From Rhizomys pruinosus (lineage: Eukaryota > Chordata > Mammalia > Rodentia > Spalacidae): a stretch of DNA of 64,000 nucleotides. The stretch covers positions 722,794 through 786,793 of the forward strand of contig VZQC01005685.1 in NCBI GenBank assembly GCA_009823505.1, written 5' to 3'. The translations under genes and the position numbers were made by a program. Below are positions 39,605 to 51,445 of this stretch, piece after piece (position 1 is the first letter of the stretch; the number at the start of each line of letters is the position of its first letter). The notes beneath the pieces are model-generated. The model saw only the letters and a program-made list of their open reading frames with translations. It searched no databases and was not told the DNA's origin.

Positions 39605-42165
39605 AGTAGGAAGCATGGAGACTGTACATGAGACATGTGACCAAAATAATGGGAAGCTGGAGGCTCCACATGAACACACATGACCAGGATGATAGGAAAC
39701 TGGGAGACTCTACATGAACACATGTAACCAGGATCATGGGAAGGTGGAGGCTCTACATGAACACATATAACTAGGATCATGGGAAGCTGGAAATTGTACA
39801 TGAACACATGTAACCAGGATCATGCTGGGATATTCTACATGAAGACATGTGACCAGGATCATGGGAAGCTGGGAGACTTTACAAGAACCTATGGCCAGGA
39901 CCATAGGAAGCTAGAGACTCTGCATGAACACATGTAACCAGGATCATGAGAAACTGGAGGCTCTACATGAACACATATGACCAGGATCATGCTGGGATAC
40001 TCTACATGAAGACATGTGACCAGGATCATGGGAAGCTGAGACTCTACATGAACACATGTAACCAGGATCATGGGAAGCTGGAGGCTCTACATGAACACAT
40101 GTGACCAGGATCATGCTGGGATACGCTACATGAAGACATGTGACCAGAATCATGGGAAGCTGGGAGACTCTACATGAAGATATGTGACCATGGGAAGCTA
40201 GAAGCTCTACATAAACACATGTAACCAGGATCATGGGAAGCTGGAGGCTCTACATGAAGACATGTGACCAGGATCATGCTGGGATACTCTACATGAAGAC
40301 ATATGACCAGGATCGTGGGAAGCTGGGAGACTGTACATGAAGACATGTGACCAGGATCATGGGAAGCTGGAGACTCTACATGAACACATGTGACCAGGAT
40401 CATGGGAAGCTGGAGGCTCTACAGGAACACATGTAACCAGGATCATGCTGTGATACTCTACATGAAGACATGTGACCAGGATCATAGGAAGCTGGAGATT
40501 AACATGAACACATGTAACCAAGATCATGGGAAGCTGGAGATTGTACATGAACACATGTGGCCAGGATCATGGGAAGCTGAAGGCTCTACATGAAGATGTG
40601 TGACCAGGATCATGCTGGTATACTCTACATGAAGACATGTGACCAGGATCATGTGAAGCTGGGATTCTGTACATGAAGACTTGTGACCAGGATCATGGGA
40701 AGCTGAGACTCTACATGAACACATGTAACCAGGATCATGGGAAGCTGGAGGCTCTACATGAACACATGTGACCAGGATCATGCTGGGATACGCTACATGA
40801 AGACATGTGACCAGAATCATGGGAAGCTGGGAGACTCTACATGAAGATATGTGACCATGGGAAGCTAGAAGCTCTACATAAACACATGTAACCAGGATCA
40901 TGGGAAGCTGGAGGCTCTACATGAAGACATGTGACCAGGATCATGGGAAGCTGGGAGACTGTACATGAAGACATGTGACCAGGATCATGGGAAGCTGGAG
41001 ACTCTACATGAACACATGTGACCAGGATCATGGGAAGCTGGAGGCTCTACAGGAACACATGTAACCAGGATCATGGGAAACTGGAGGCTCTACATGGATA
41101 TATGTGACCAGGATCATGCTGTGATACTCTACATGAAGACATGTGAGCAGGATCATAGGAGGCTGGAGACTCTACATAAAGACATGTCACCAGGATCATA
41201 GGAAGCTGGAGATTAACATGAACACATGTAGCCAAGATCATGGGAAGCTGGAGATTGTACATGAACACATGTGGCCAGGATCATGGGAAGCTGAAGGCTC
41301 TACATGAAGACATGTGACCAAGATCATGGGAAGCTGAAGGTTCTACATAAAGACATGTGACCAAGATCATGGGAAGCTGGGAGACTCTACATGAAGACAT
41401 GTGACCATGATCATGGGAAGCTGGAGATTGTACATGAAGACATGTAACAAGGATCATGGGAAGCTGAAGGCTCTACATGGAGACATGTGACCAGGATCAT
41501 AGGAAGCTAGATATTGTACATGAAGACATGTGACCAAGATCATGGGAAGCTGGGAGGCTCTACATGAAGACATGTGACCAAGATCATGGGAAGCTGGGAG
41601 GCTCTACATGAAGACATGTGACATGATCATGGGAAGCATGGAGACTCTACATGAAGACATGTGACCATGATCTTAGGAAGCTGGAGATTGTACATGAACA
41701 CATGTGGCCAGGATCATGGGAAGCTGAAGGCTGTACATGAAGACATGTGACCAAGATCATGGGAAGCTGGAGATTGTACATGAAGACATGTGACCAAGAT
41801 CATGGGAAGCTGGAGATTGTACATGAACACATGTGACCAGGGTCATGGGAAGCTGGAGATTGTACATGAACACATGTGACCAGGGTCATGGGAAGCTGGA
41901 GATTGTACATGAACACATGTGGCCAGGATCATGGGAAGCTGGGAGACTCTACATGAAGACATGTGACCAGGATCATAGGAAGCTGGAGATTGTACATGAA
42001 CACATGTGGCCAGGATCATGGGAAGCTGGAGATTGTACATGAAGACATGTAACAAGGATCATGGGAAGCTGGAGGCTCCACATGAACACAGGTGACCAGG
42101 ATGATAGGAAACTGGATTACTCTACATGAAGACATGTGACCAGGATCATGGGAAGCTGCAGACTC
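39605..42165. repeat. 2.5-kb minisatellite, 43-45-bp unit
   Basis: The consensus unit is about 43 bases: tacatgaagacatgtgacc followed by aggatcatgggaagctggaga and ctc. There are nearly 60 units, some cut short at gatcatgctgggatac. A block at 40031-40273 recurs almost exactly at 40698-40940, giving a 667-bp higher-order period. Towards 41.2-42.1 kb the units become more uniform. The many 60-125-aa frames (MILVTCVHVE... on minus) are artefacts of the repeat. Confidence 0.95.
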
Positions 42166-43287
42166 TATTGCAGATATCATCTCCATAACTTACAGCATGT
42201 GACCTGGTTGAGACCACACTGGAGAGCTGGTTTTCCTAACAGAGAGCATCTGGCTTTACATCATTTTGAAGTGAACATGAGGTCCTGCCTGGGTCTTTCC
42301 AAGACCTGGTTTAGGGGACATTTATCCTGGGCCCCTAATATTAGACATGGTACTGACAATGGATGACCAGCTCTGTTTTTTGAGAGCTTATACAGCCACT
42401 CTTTGCCAGCCCTTCGGAGAGGTCTTCAAAGACATCTAAGTAATCCCCAGCTTAAACTTCTGCTGTGGCTAACAGCAGATATAAGTGATAACTGCAGAAA
42501 AATCCTTTCTGGACTTACACCACAGGCTCAATAAATATATAGATATGAAAACATTTAATAACAGTGTGTTTGTGTGGGTTTGTATGCTGCAGGAGTGGGT
42601 GTCTGGTTGGCATTGCTGTCATTATCACCCAGGGCTTTGGTGTGATCCCTGCGTCTGACCTTGACCCTCCTGACAGTCCATGCAAGGTACTGGGGTGTGT
42701 CCTGGCAGCTCTGGGGTGATGGGGATCATACACTCCAGTTCCAAGTCTCTCTGTTTTAGACACAGGAGGGAAAAGACCCCTTTTGTTGGAGGCTTCACAG
42801 ATAGTTTAGACATGTGGAGCTATCAAGGCACACAAAGCTTTGAACCTGAAGTCTGTGGTATGTCTGTGGTATAAGCTCCATTGGACAGGCTGTCTGATCA
42901 TAAGTAGTTTGAAGAAATCCAGAGAGAGGCAGTTGTAATTGTAGCTTGAAACAAAGAGAGGTGGTGACAATAGCTGGCTGTCAGCTCTACACCAGCCCCT
43001 TCATTCACAGCCTCAGAGTCCTAAGGGGTGGAGGTGGCAGCTCTGACAAGGAGGCTACAGTGTGATTAGCAGATGAAGAGGTGAGACCCAGGCTGTGGAC
43101 GTAAGCAGCTGTCGTCCTGATTTTATTAACTTGCTGATAGAATTGAAATGACACCAGCATTCAATAAGCCCTTACAGTGAGAGAGATTCTGGGCCAACAC
43201 TCAGTCCATTGTGATAACGGAGGTGTGAACCAGGAGTAAATGTCATCACAAGCTCTGGAAGGTCACACCAAGCATGCTGGCTTTTGA

Positions 43288-43492
43288 GGGGACGTAGTTC
43301 AGTTGGTGGAGTGCTTGCCTAGTAGAACAAGGTCCTGGGTTTGATCCCCAGCACCACATCAAACTGGGCATATATCTGTAATACCAGTATTGAGAAGGTG
43401 ACATAGGAAGGTCATAAGTTCAAGGTCATCCTCAGTTATAGACTGAATTCAAGGCCACCCTGAGGTACATGAGTTCTGTCCCCTACCCTGAC
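43288..43492 (+). mobile_element. B4-type SINE (ID head fused to B1-like body), sense
   Basis: An ID/tRNA-like head (gtagttcagttggtggagtg; gggtttgatccccagcacc) continues into a B1-like body (aattcaaggccaccctgagg). Its diverged state suggests an old copy. Confidence 0.75.
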
Positions 43493-43990
43493 AAAGAAGT
43501 ATAATGAGTCTGAAGTATGCACAGGAATAGTCACTGTGCAGGTACTGAGAGCACACTAGCTGGGCAAAAGCAGAATACATCATAGGCTATATTTGAAGTA
43601 TTTGAGGTCATGGATTGGCAGGTAATACTTACAGGATTTGATTCTGGCAGTAAGAGGTTCATGTTATTTCTTTGGGCAGCCCCTTCCCTTCCTTCTCCCA
43701 TATATACCCAAAGTCACTATGTAGTTCTGATAGACATGCTTCTGACAAACCTCCTTGAGGGAATAAAACTCAGCTGCATGACAAGGCACTCGACTCATAA
43801 CTGATTATCTCTGAAAACTAGATATCAGAAGTTCTGTACAAGCTAATTGGCAGTCCTCAAATAATGCACATTGTATAATCTGATCTTGTAAATAATGAAG
43901 ACAAATTTTCTACTCAGTTTTGTTAGCTAAGCATTGCTGTTCTAAAGTAAAACAGTCCATGTTACTCAAAGCATAGAGTCCATTAATGTT

Positions 43991-44245
43991 TTTTTTTTAA
44001 TTTTTTTTATTAATTTTATTTATTTCTGTATGTGTATGAACGTACTGTCTGCATGCAAGTTTGTGCACCCGTGTCGTGCAACGCCGCGGAGGTCAGAAGA
44101 GGGTATCGGATTCCCCTGGAACTGGAGTTCTCCTGGAATTGGAGTTTCAGACGGTTCTTAGCCGCCATGTGGGTGCTGGGGATCGAACCGGCGTCCTCTG
44201 TAAGAGCGGTCGGCGCTCTTAACCGCTAGGCTATCTCTCCAGCCC
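43991..44245 (-). mobile_element. Young antisense B2 SINE with target-site duplication
   Basis: It is flanked by gagtccattaatgtt (43976-43990) and gagtccgttaatgtt (44246-44260). The body is rich in intact CpGs (gtgtcgtgcaacgccgcgg), a sign of recent insertion. It carries the duplicated ctggaactggagttctcctg segment. The 44032-44229 frame is a reading of this SINE. Confidence 0.93.
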
Positions 44246-45544
44246 GAGTCCGTTAATGTTTACAGTGAATTATAGTCTAGGAAATTGTGTCAAAGCAGTT
44301 TACCATGAAATGAATAGCTTTGCAAATCATCTACAGTTGGGCAGTGAAGCAGAAGAAAGCACGGACTGCGGGGTCAGGAAATGAAGGTCAGCCTACACAA
44401 AGTCCACAGAAGCATGAATGGAATGTTACTTAACTTCAATGGAGATTAAAATTGAGACAAACATGATATGTTGCCCTAGAGTCATCTCATGTGACACTAC
44501 TGTATCTGTGTAGACATTATTCATAAAGGCTTATGGAACAAGCTTTTGCTCCTGAGAAGCCTGTAGGAAACTGTCCTAAGCATTGTTTGTTTTCCCACAG
44601 CTACCTGCTGTGTCATTGTACAAAGGTATTTTAAAATAATAGGTAGTTCTTTGTATGTCGGTTTCTATTGGCATGAAACAAATGACCACCAAGCCAGAGC
44701 GTACACAGCCCATGCTCATTCCCTCAGGGTGCTGGTGGGTCATGGCTTGGCTTGTCCTCAGGGTCTCCCGGGCTCATGTTCTGGAGGCTGAGGCCCTTCT
44801 GGTGCTCAGAGCCTCTGCAGGCCACAGACAGAGCGCTGGTCCTCAGCTCCTCGGTGCTGCCATCCTTGCCCACCATAAAGCCTATCCCTGAAGTTCACAT
44901 CCCTTCCTGTTTCTCCAAGGCCAGCTGCTCTTGAAGACCTGGCCTCCTGGAAGGGATTCTATGGTTGCTGCAGGATTACATAGGATAACTCACCATGACT
45001 GACAGATACAGCACATGCCAGGCCTTCACGTGCCTTCCACGCTGGAGAGGAAGCAGGTTACGTGCAGTCCACGCTCACCCCTCCTCTCAGGGACCCAGGG
45101 TCTTCATTCCTCTTCACGTAATTCCATAAACAAGTGCATTTTAGTTCACTTGGGTGAATGTCCACACAGACTCCTGCATTCCTGCAGGGGACAGAGTTCA
45201 CTTTTATTTTTGAAGGGTACAGTCCGATTGCTTCCATATTGTCTTTTATTTAATTAATTTTATGAAAGGCTTCTATTTACAGTTTTAAAAGTATTATCTA
45301 CAAATACAATGTGGGTAAAAAGTTATCTTCTATAAGGTACTAGGCAAAGTAATTTGATCTGCACAAACCTCCAAATTCAGTAGTTGGCATGGCTCCTTCT
45401 TCCTCCCAGATCTCCTCCTCTGGGCATTCCCATCCTGACTCAAGTAGCTCTAGGATCAGGGGGGCTCAAGCCAGGACCTCTACAGGCCTGGGTGTCCTCT
45501 CTGCAGGACCAGAAAGGCTCACAAAGATGCCAAGCAAAGGCTAA

Positions 45545-45720
45545 AAGATGGCTCAGTATATAAAGGTGATTGCTGGCAAGCCTGAAGACCTGACTTTGAT
45601 CCCCAGGACATAAGGTAGAAGGAGAGAAATGGCCCTGAAAGTTTTTCTCTGACCTCCGTATATGCTCCATGGCACAGACATGCTGTCTTATGCACACAAG
45701 ATTAATTTAAATAAAGATAC
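45545..45720 (+). mobile_element. B2/B3-type SINE, diverged, sense
   Basis: agatggctcagtatataaag, then gactttgatccccaggacat, ending in attaatttaaataaag. The promoter and tail layout is right but diverged. Confidence 0.6.
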
Positions 45721-45849
45721 AAAGCCTGAACAGTGAACAGGCTGGGTAGAGATTAATCAGAAATGACGCTTCCTCCTAAAACGGACTGGGAACTGGATTT
45801 CTCTTGAACCTTCACCTTTCTCCCTCAGTGCAGTTCTCACTGAACCTGG

Positions 45850-46032
45850 AGCAGGCCTGGCAGGCAGGAGTCCCCAGCAGTTTCCCTGTCTCTGCCCTGT
45901 AGTGCTGAGACTATAGGTGACTGTGGCCACACCCAGCTTTTCACAAGGCACTGGAGAGTTGAACTCAGGACCTCAGGCTTACATAGCAAATGTTCTTGCC
46001 CTCAGAACCATGAAATCATTTCTCCAGCCCCA
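45850..46032 (-). mobile_element. Antisense B4-type SINE, diverged
   Basis: The antisense B1-like part (gtgctgagactataggtgac) leads to an antisense tRNA-like head (ttgaactcaggacctcaggc, then tctccagcccc). Confidence 0.55.
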
Positions 46033-48459
46033 AGTGATATTCTTGCTTCTGTGACTTGCTTGGGTCAGCTCTATCCTGTGCTTAGATTTCGCCTCCATGG
46101 AGGATGGCTGTTGTTCTAGGCTGACATGTCAAGTGACTACATTGCATAGTGTCTGGGCTTTAAACATCTGGTACACAGCTCAACTGGCATCTGTAACACA
46201 TCTTCTGTCCTCTGTCAATCCATGGATCTACTATCTGTCTAACTACAGAATACTGGTATCAGTATTCATGTTTCTGTATATTATGTATCTATTATGTGTA
46301 CATCTGTATATTGACCAAATGATCATCATTTATTGTCTATCATCTGGTTATTGATTATCAAGCAGTCACGTGATAGTCTGCACATGATTTATGAAGGGAG
46401 AATACGTAGCTTGGTGTCCAGGACAGGTCAGATCCACATCATCAGGCAGATAACGCAGAAGAACAGGCAGAGTTATACGAAGGGCCAGGAGGCTGTGCTG
46501 AGGTTGGGATAAGCCCCTCACCCTGAGATGGGTGGGGGAGGTGTGAGACACTGCGAACAGTGTAGAGTCTAAGATTATAGCTGCACAGGGCACAGGTAGA
46601 TTGTGAAATCAGAGCCTCAGGCACAAAGAAAAGGAATCATTTTACATGACAGCGGGTCCTCAGGCAAGACCCATGTACAGTAAAAACACTGTCTTGGGTT
46701 TATCGGTGAATTACAATGACAGGGTTACTCAGGAGCAGGAAAGGTCTATAGAGGGTCTGAGAATGTAGGCAGGCTCATCCCCCTCACCCCTCCCACATGA
46801 AGCAAGGGCCATACCCAGAGCGTGGAGTTTCCTTGAACAGGAGCTACTTTAGGGTCCCCGTAAAGAGGGAGGAACTTCAGAAATGAGTCAGTACAGGGCT
46901 ATCACCTACCAAACCACAGGCCATCCAGGGACAGTAAAAGGTTACAGAATTTTAGGAAGACTCAAGGGAAGGGAGGGACCTGTGGGAGGGACAAGGGATG
47001 GAAGCTGGGGAGGTGGTCCACACAAGCTTACTCATGCAAATAAGCACTTGGAAGAAACATAGATTAGCTGCTAAACACTTAAAACTGACAACATCCTTGT
47101 CTAAAATTTACTTTGACATGCTCTCTAGCTCTGCCCCCCCAAAGAATTATGCTACTCTAATGATGTCATGTCTACTTAGATGATGTTTGCTTTGGGGTTC
47201 TGTTGGAACAATTGTCCAGTAAATTCCTATTAAGTACAATGTGGTGGCATTCAACTCTGAAAAAAAAATCTTGATATTAATGGACTTCAAACTTATTTTT
47301 TTAATAAAAGGACCTATATGTTAAAAGAAAAATAGTGTGCTCAGAATATGCTGTACATTGTAAGAGATAATATTGCAAAGAGGCCTGGCTTTAATGCCAA
47401 GGGTGTGACAAGTGGGCCCTGTGTCCACAGCTCCTGGGATTACATCAATGCAGCCTTCTCAGTCATCCAGACACATCGTCCGTGTCTTGTAACTTCACCT
47501 CTTCCACAAACACAGAATATCACATTTTTACTCTGCTTCTATGAGAAAAGCAAAGTCATAAAGCCATGTTGTGTATAACCCATTCCTCAATGCAATGACT
47601 TCCAGGGGAAATGTCACTGTGGTAATTCAAATACAATAGACACAGGCTATTGCATGTACCTGGAAGGAACTCCATATTTATTGTGAAATAAGACGGGTAT
47701 TTTATGAAGAGTCAAGGCATCTCCACCCCTGAGAATTCTGCTCTGTTTATGAAACAAGTCCCCTTTCTGACCCTGCGCTTCGTGCTGCGTATTACAATGT
47801 TTCCATTTCATGGGTACTTTTTTAGATAACCAACAGAATAAAGATAAAAAATTGTAAAACACCACTGAGCAAACACTTGGGGGCGAGTTTGCCAGCATTC
47901 CCAATAGGGGAGCTTGGTCTGCACCTACACATGGGCCTCAGTTTCAACTCAAGCCCCTCCCTTCTCCACTTGCCTCAAAGGGAGGCTGCTGTGAAAACAG
48001 GACATATGTTTATCTGAGAGAGAGCAGACAGTGAACGGTCATTACATCATTTGTGCAAGGAGGTGATGGCAGGTTATGCCTAACCTATTAACTCAATGTT
48101 GAACGGCAAATCAGAGGCAGAGAGGGGCATGAGCCCCTCCCCCCGCTCCTAGTCGCCTGTCCTTCTGCCTTCACTGACTGGCTGAAACATATGTCATGAG
48201 AAAGAAAACAGAAGTGTTTATAGCACTGTAAGCAAGTCCCTGGTGCAGTCCTTGCATGGTTGACTTTGGGCTAATGTTAGATGAGAATCATGGGCCTCCT
48301 GGTGGCCTGTGTCACCACCTCAGCACACAGAACCTGAGGGTCCATGCCCTGCCCAAGGGTTCACAAAGGACCAAGCCTTGATCGCTTGTTCCTCAGTATA
48401 TTTTTTTAAATCATGATTTTTCTTCTTGTTAAGTATTTTATTTCTTTCAGTTTTTATAA

Positions 48460-48465
<6 letters not shown>

Positions 48466-48499
<34 letters not shown>
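48466..48499. repeat. (AT)n microsatellite
   Basis: About 17 TA units within an AT-rich stretch. Confidence 0.95.
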
Positions 48500-48504
<5 letters not shown>

Positions 48505-48879
48505 TATACTTTTTCCATTTAATTTTGGCACCAATTCTGTGGATGAAAGAGGTAGGGGCAGAATATTATTTCCATTTTGAGAAAGAAAACTGAAGCTTAT
48601 CAGAATACCACAACTCTACCAAGAAGCAGAACTAAAATTCCCAGTGCAATGCCCTTTCAGTATAACACAATAACAAATAACTAGTTCCAACTCAGTTGTG
48701 GTAAATTGCTGTCTGTTGGCAATTATGGAAATAGCAAAACTTCTCTTATAAAATGAATGGCACAAACATTTCACATTCTGGGATCAGAAATACTTGCATA
48801 TCCTTTGAAGTTATACATGCTCCAATTTAGGAATAATAAAAAGAAAATGATACATATGCCTCTACATTGAATGTTAGTA

Positions 48880-49100
48880 TTTGTTTGTTTATCTTGGGGA
48901 TAAAGTCTTACATACTGGTCTCAAACTTGTTATGTAGCTGAGGATGGTACTTGAACTTCCAATCTGCCTGTGTCCACCTCCAGAATGCTGAGATTACAGA
49001 CATGAGCCACTGTGCCCAGTTTACACTGTGTTGGGATTGAACCCAGGGTGTGGTACATGCTGGGCAAGCACCCCAGCAGCTCAGCTGCATACCCAGCCCT
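48880..49100 (-). mobile_element. Antisense B4-type SINE
   Basis: Antisense B1-like sequence (gagattacagacatgagcca) is followed by an antisense ID-like head (gggattgaacccagggtgtg; agctgcatacccagccct). The structure mirrors 43288-43492. Confidence 0.7.
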
Positions 49101-49169
49101 TAATGTTTTTATTTTGAATGAACCAGTTTAGCAACAAGATCTTACTCTGTGAAGAGGTGTTTGTGTAAA

Positions 49170-49170
49170 N
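49170..49170. other. Single N at the edge of a polypyrimidine tract
   Basis: An undetermined base falls exactly where the TTC array begins, so the true array length is unknown. Confidence 0.85.
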
Positions 49171-49402
49171 TCTTCTTCTTCTTCTTCTTCTTCTTCTTCT
49201 CCTCCTCCTCCTCCTCCTCCTTCTCCTTCTCCTTCTCCTTCTCCTCTCCTTCTCCTTCTCCTCTTCCTCCTCCTCCTCCTCTTCTTCTTCTTCTTCTCCT
49301 TCTCCTTCTCCTCCTTCTCCTCCTCCTCTCCTCCTCCTCCTTCTCCTCCTCCTCCTCCTCTTCTTCTTCTTCTTCTTCTTCTTCTTCTTCTTCTTCTTCT
49401 TC
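49171..49402. repeat. 230-bp polypyrimidine/polypurine tract (TTC/TCC)n
   Basis: All C/T on the plus strand, made of TTC, TCC and CTCCTT blocks with mirror-symmetric arrangement in places. Such tracts can form triplex (H-DNA) and GAA/TTC-type structures. The poly-Ser and poly-Glu/Arg/Lys frames over it are not proteins. Confidence 0.95.
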
Positions 49403-51329
49403 AGGTAGGACTGATGTTGCTGTTACTGGCCACCAGAAGATGGGAAGTGGCCACCAGAAGGTGGGGGGAGGGGTAGCACAGATCATTTAATCACCAGGGC
49501 TCAATTCGAAGCTTAAGACTTAAGTGAGAAATAAAACAAAGGTCAACAAATGATGTCACCAACCACTATAAAATATAAAATGTTTTGAGAGGAAAGATGA
49601 GGGAATTTTCCTCCTCTAAAAAGGGAGTAATAAAAAGCAATAATTAGTCACAAATCAATATACTGCATTTGCAAAGAGCCTCCCATGAGAAAGTTAGAGT
49701 CTCAGATACACGAACCACTTGTTAGGGACGGAGTGAGGCTAGATCCTGGATCAGCAGAATAAATTTTCTCACTTATTATCTGTAATGCCTTTAATATAGA
49801 GTAGCAATGTAATCTACACAAATCCCAAATTATTATTTTTCTTTATTCCATAGATTTTGACAATGAGGACATTTGAAGGCTATTTGGATTTCTTCAATAT
49901 CACCAAATGCCCTTTTTTTCTCTAATTAAGGAAAACGGTTTTGAAATCACCAATCATTCATTCTCGTGGAATCCAATGTAAGAGGTTTGAGAGGCAAAAG
50001 CTGGTATCAATGTAATTTAGAATAGGGAGCTGGAAATTAGCCAAAGATCTGAGATTGAACTAGCCAGGAGACCAGGAACATGCCTCAGCCTGGACACAGC
50101 CAGCTGCTTGGCCCATCACACACCTGTGCCTCTCCTTCTTCTAGAAATAAGTAGCTAATTTGGGACCCCTTTAGTCTGAAAATTCAAAGACATTTTTTTA
50201 AAAAATAGTCAAAGAAAGAGGTGTCAATATTTGTTGAAATTTCAAACTGTTGACCTCTTAACCCCTTCTAACGTTGAATTAGAAGTCTGGGTTATACAGC
50301 CTGAGGGAAAGCAGTTGAGGTGAAGACATGATCCTGGCTGTTGAGTGTTGCTTCATGTGCAAGATGGTAAAGAGTAAAAATAAAGAGGAACGAGTCTTTG
50401 TCGTTAGCTAGGTGAATTTCAACAGGACTCGGTATTTTCTGCAAAGCTCTTGATCTTGTTAGTATGTGTTGCACCAATAGCAGGAGACTAGGAAGACAGA
50501 GGTCATTCTTTACAAGTTACGTGACCTGTTCCCCAGGGAACAGCAGTAGGAGCCGGGACCAGAGGGAGAAGTGTAACCAACATTCTTTGAAGACCCCTAA
50601 TTTTTAGGGCTCAGTGAAGGGCCGTGGTAAATGAAATGAAGGAAGGAATGTACCTTGGATCAGAGCTGCAGGTTCCATGCCTTTGAGCTCCACAGGAAAG
50701 CGGGATCTAGCAGAACATTCAGTTACTTGAGTCAGGGTCTTGGCATTAAGCTAGTCAGAATTTCTCTGTGGTTTTGTAAGAGCTTGCATGTGACTATGCC
50801 CATGCTAGAGTGGGTAGCTTTTGGATGAAGTGGAGGTGGTCTTGTTCTGACTCTGAGTAGGCCACACAGCCCATTCTGGGACTCCCTGGCCATGAAGCCT
50901 GGCACCTTGGGAAAGTGCCACGTGTGGAGGCCAGTGGTCCACAGGATCTGGATTATTTGATTAACTCACTGGAACTCCAAGAATTGGACATCCTGGATAA
51001 TGAAATAGAAGTCGAAATGTTGATATAATGAAATTCCTGTGCTAGCCATCTATGCACTGGAAATCTTCATCCCAAGTGCTCACTGTGCACTTATTTGAAG
51101 ACCAGGGTAGAACAGGCCTGTTGGGGAGAAGAGAGTATTCATCTGTCTTCTCATATAACATAATAATTGAAGGAAATGGTCAAAACTCCTTCATAGATAC
51201 TACTCTTCTGTGACTTAAATGAATAATCATTCACCTGATTTTTAATAATGAAATAGACCCTCCAGGCCTAAAGGAACAGAGTGGTCTAACAGAAATCAAA
51301 GCAAGAACATCATTCTTTAAGAAATACAG

Positions 51330-51445
51330 GAAGCTGGGCATGAAGCCCTTTTCTGTGATGGAGACATGAGGGAGATTGAGGTGGGAGGATGGTCAGTTCT
51401 GAGCTAGCCTGAGGTACGCAGAGAGCTCAAACCTCAAAACAAGGG
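51330..51445 (+). mobile_element. Very diverged B1-like fragment
   Basis: gaagctgggcatgaagccct, then tgaggtgggaggatggtcag and gctagcctgaggtacgcaga, echo B1 word order. Weak assignment. Confidence 0.35.

Noticed and set aside
39555..42055. Many 60-134-aa frames with MILVTCVHVE-type repeats
   Set aside because: They are translations of the 43-45-bp minisatellite on different frames and strands, with no conserved start or splice context.
39605..42165. Array of p53-like half sites because each unit holds acatgt
   Set aside because: The flanks do not fit the RRRCWWGYYY half-site: the usual unit reads agacatgtga, wrong at the 3' side.
49142..49490. Poly-Glu/Lys/Arg minus frame and poly-Ser/Leu/Phe plus frame
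   Set aside because: Pure translation of the TTC/TCC tract, which also contains an N.
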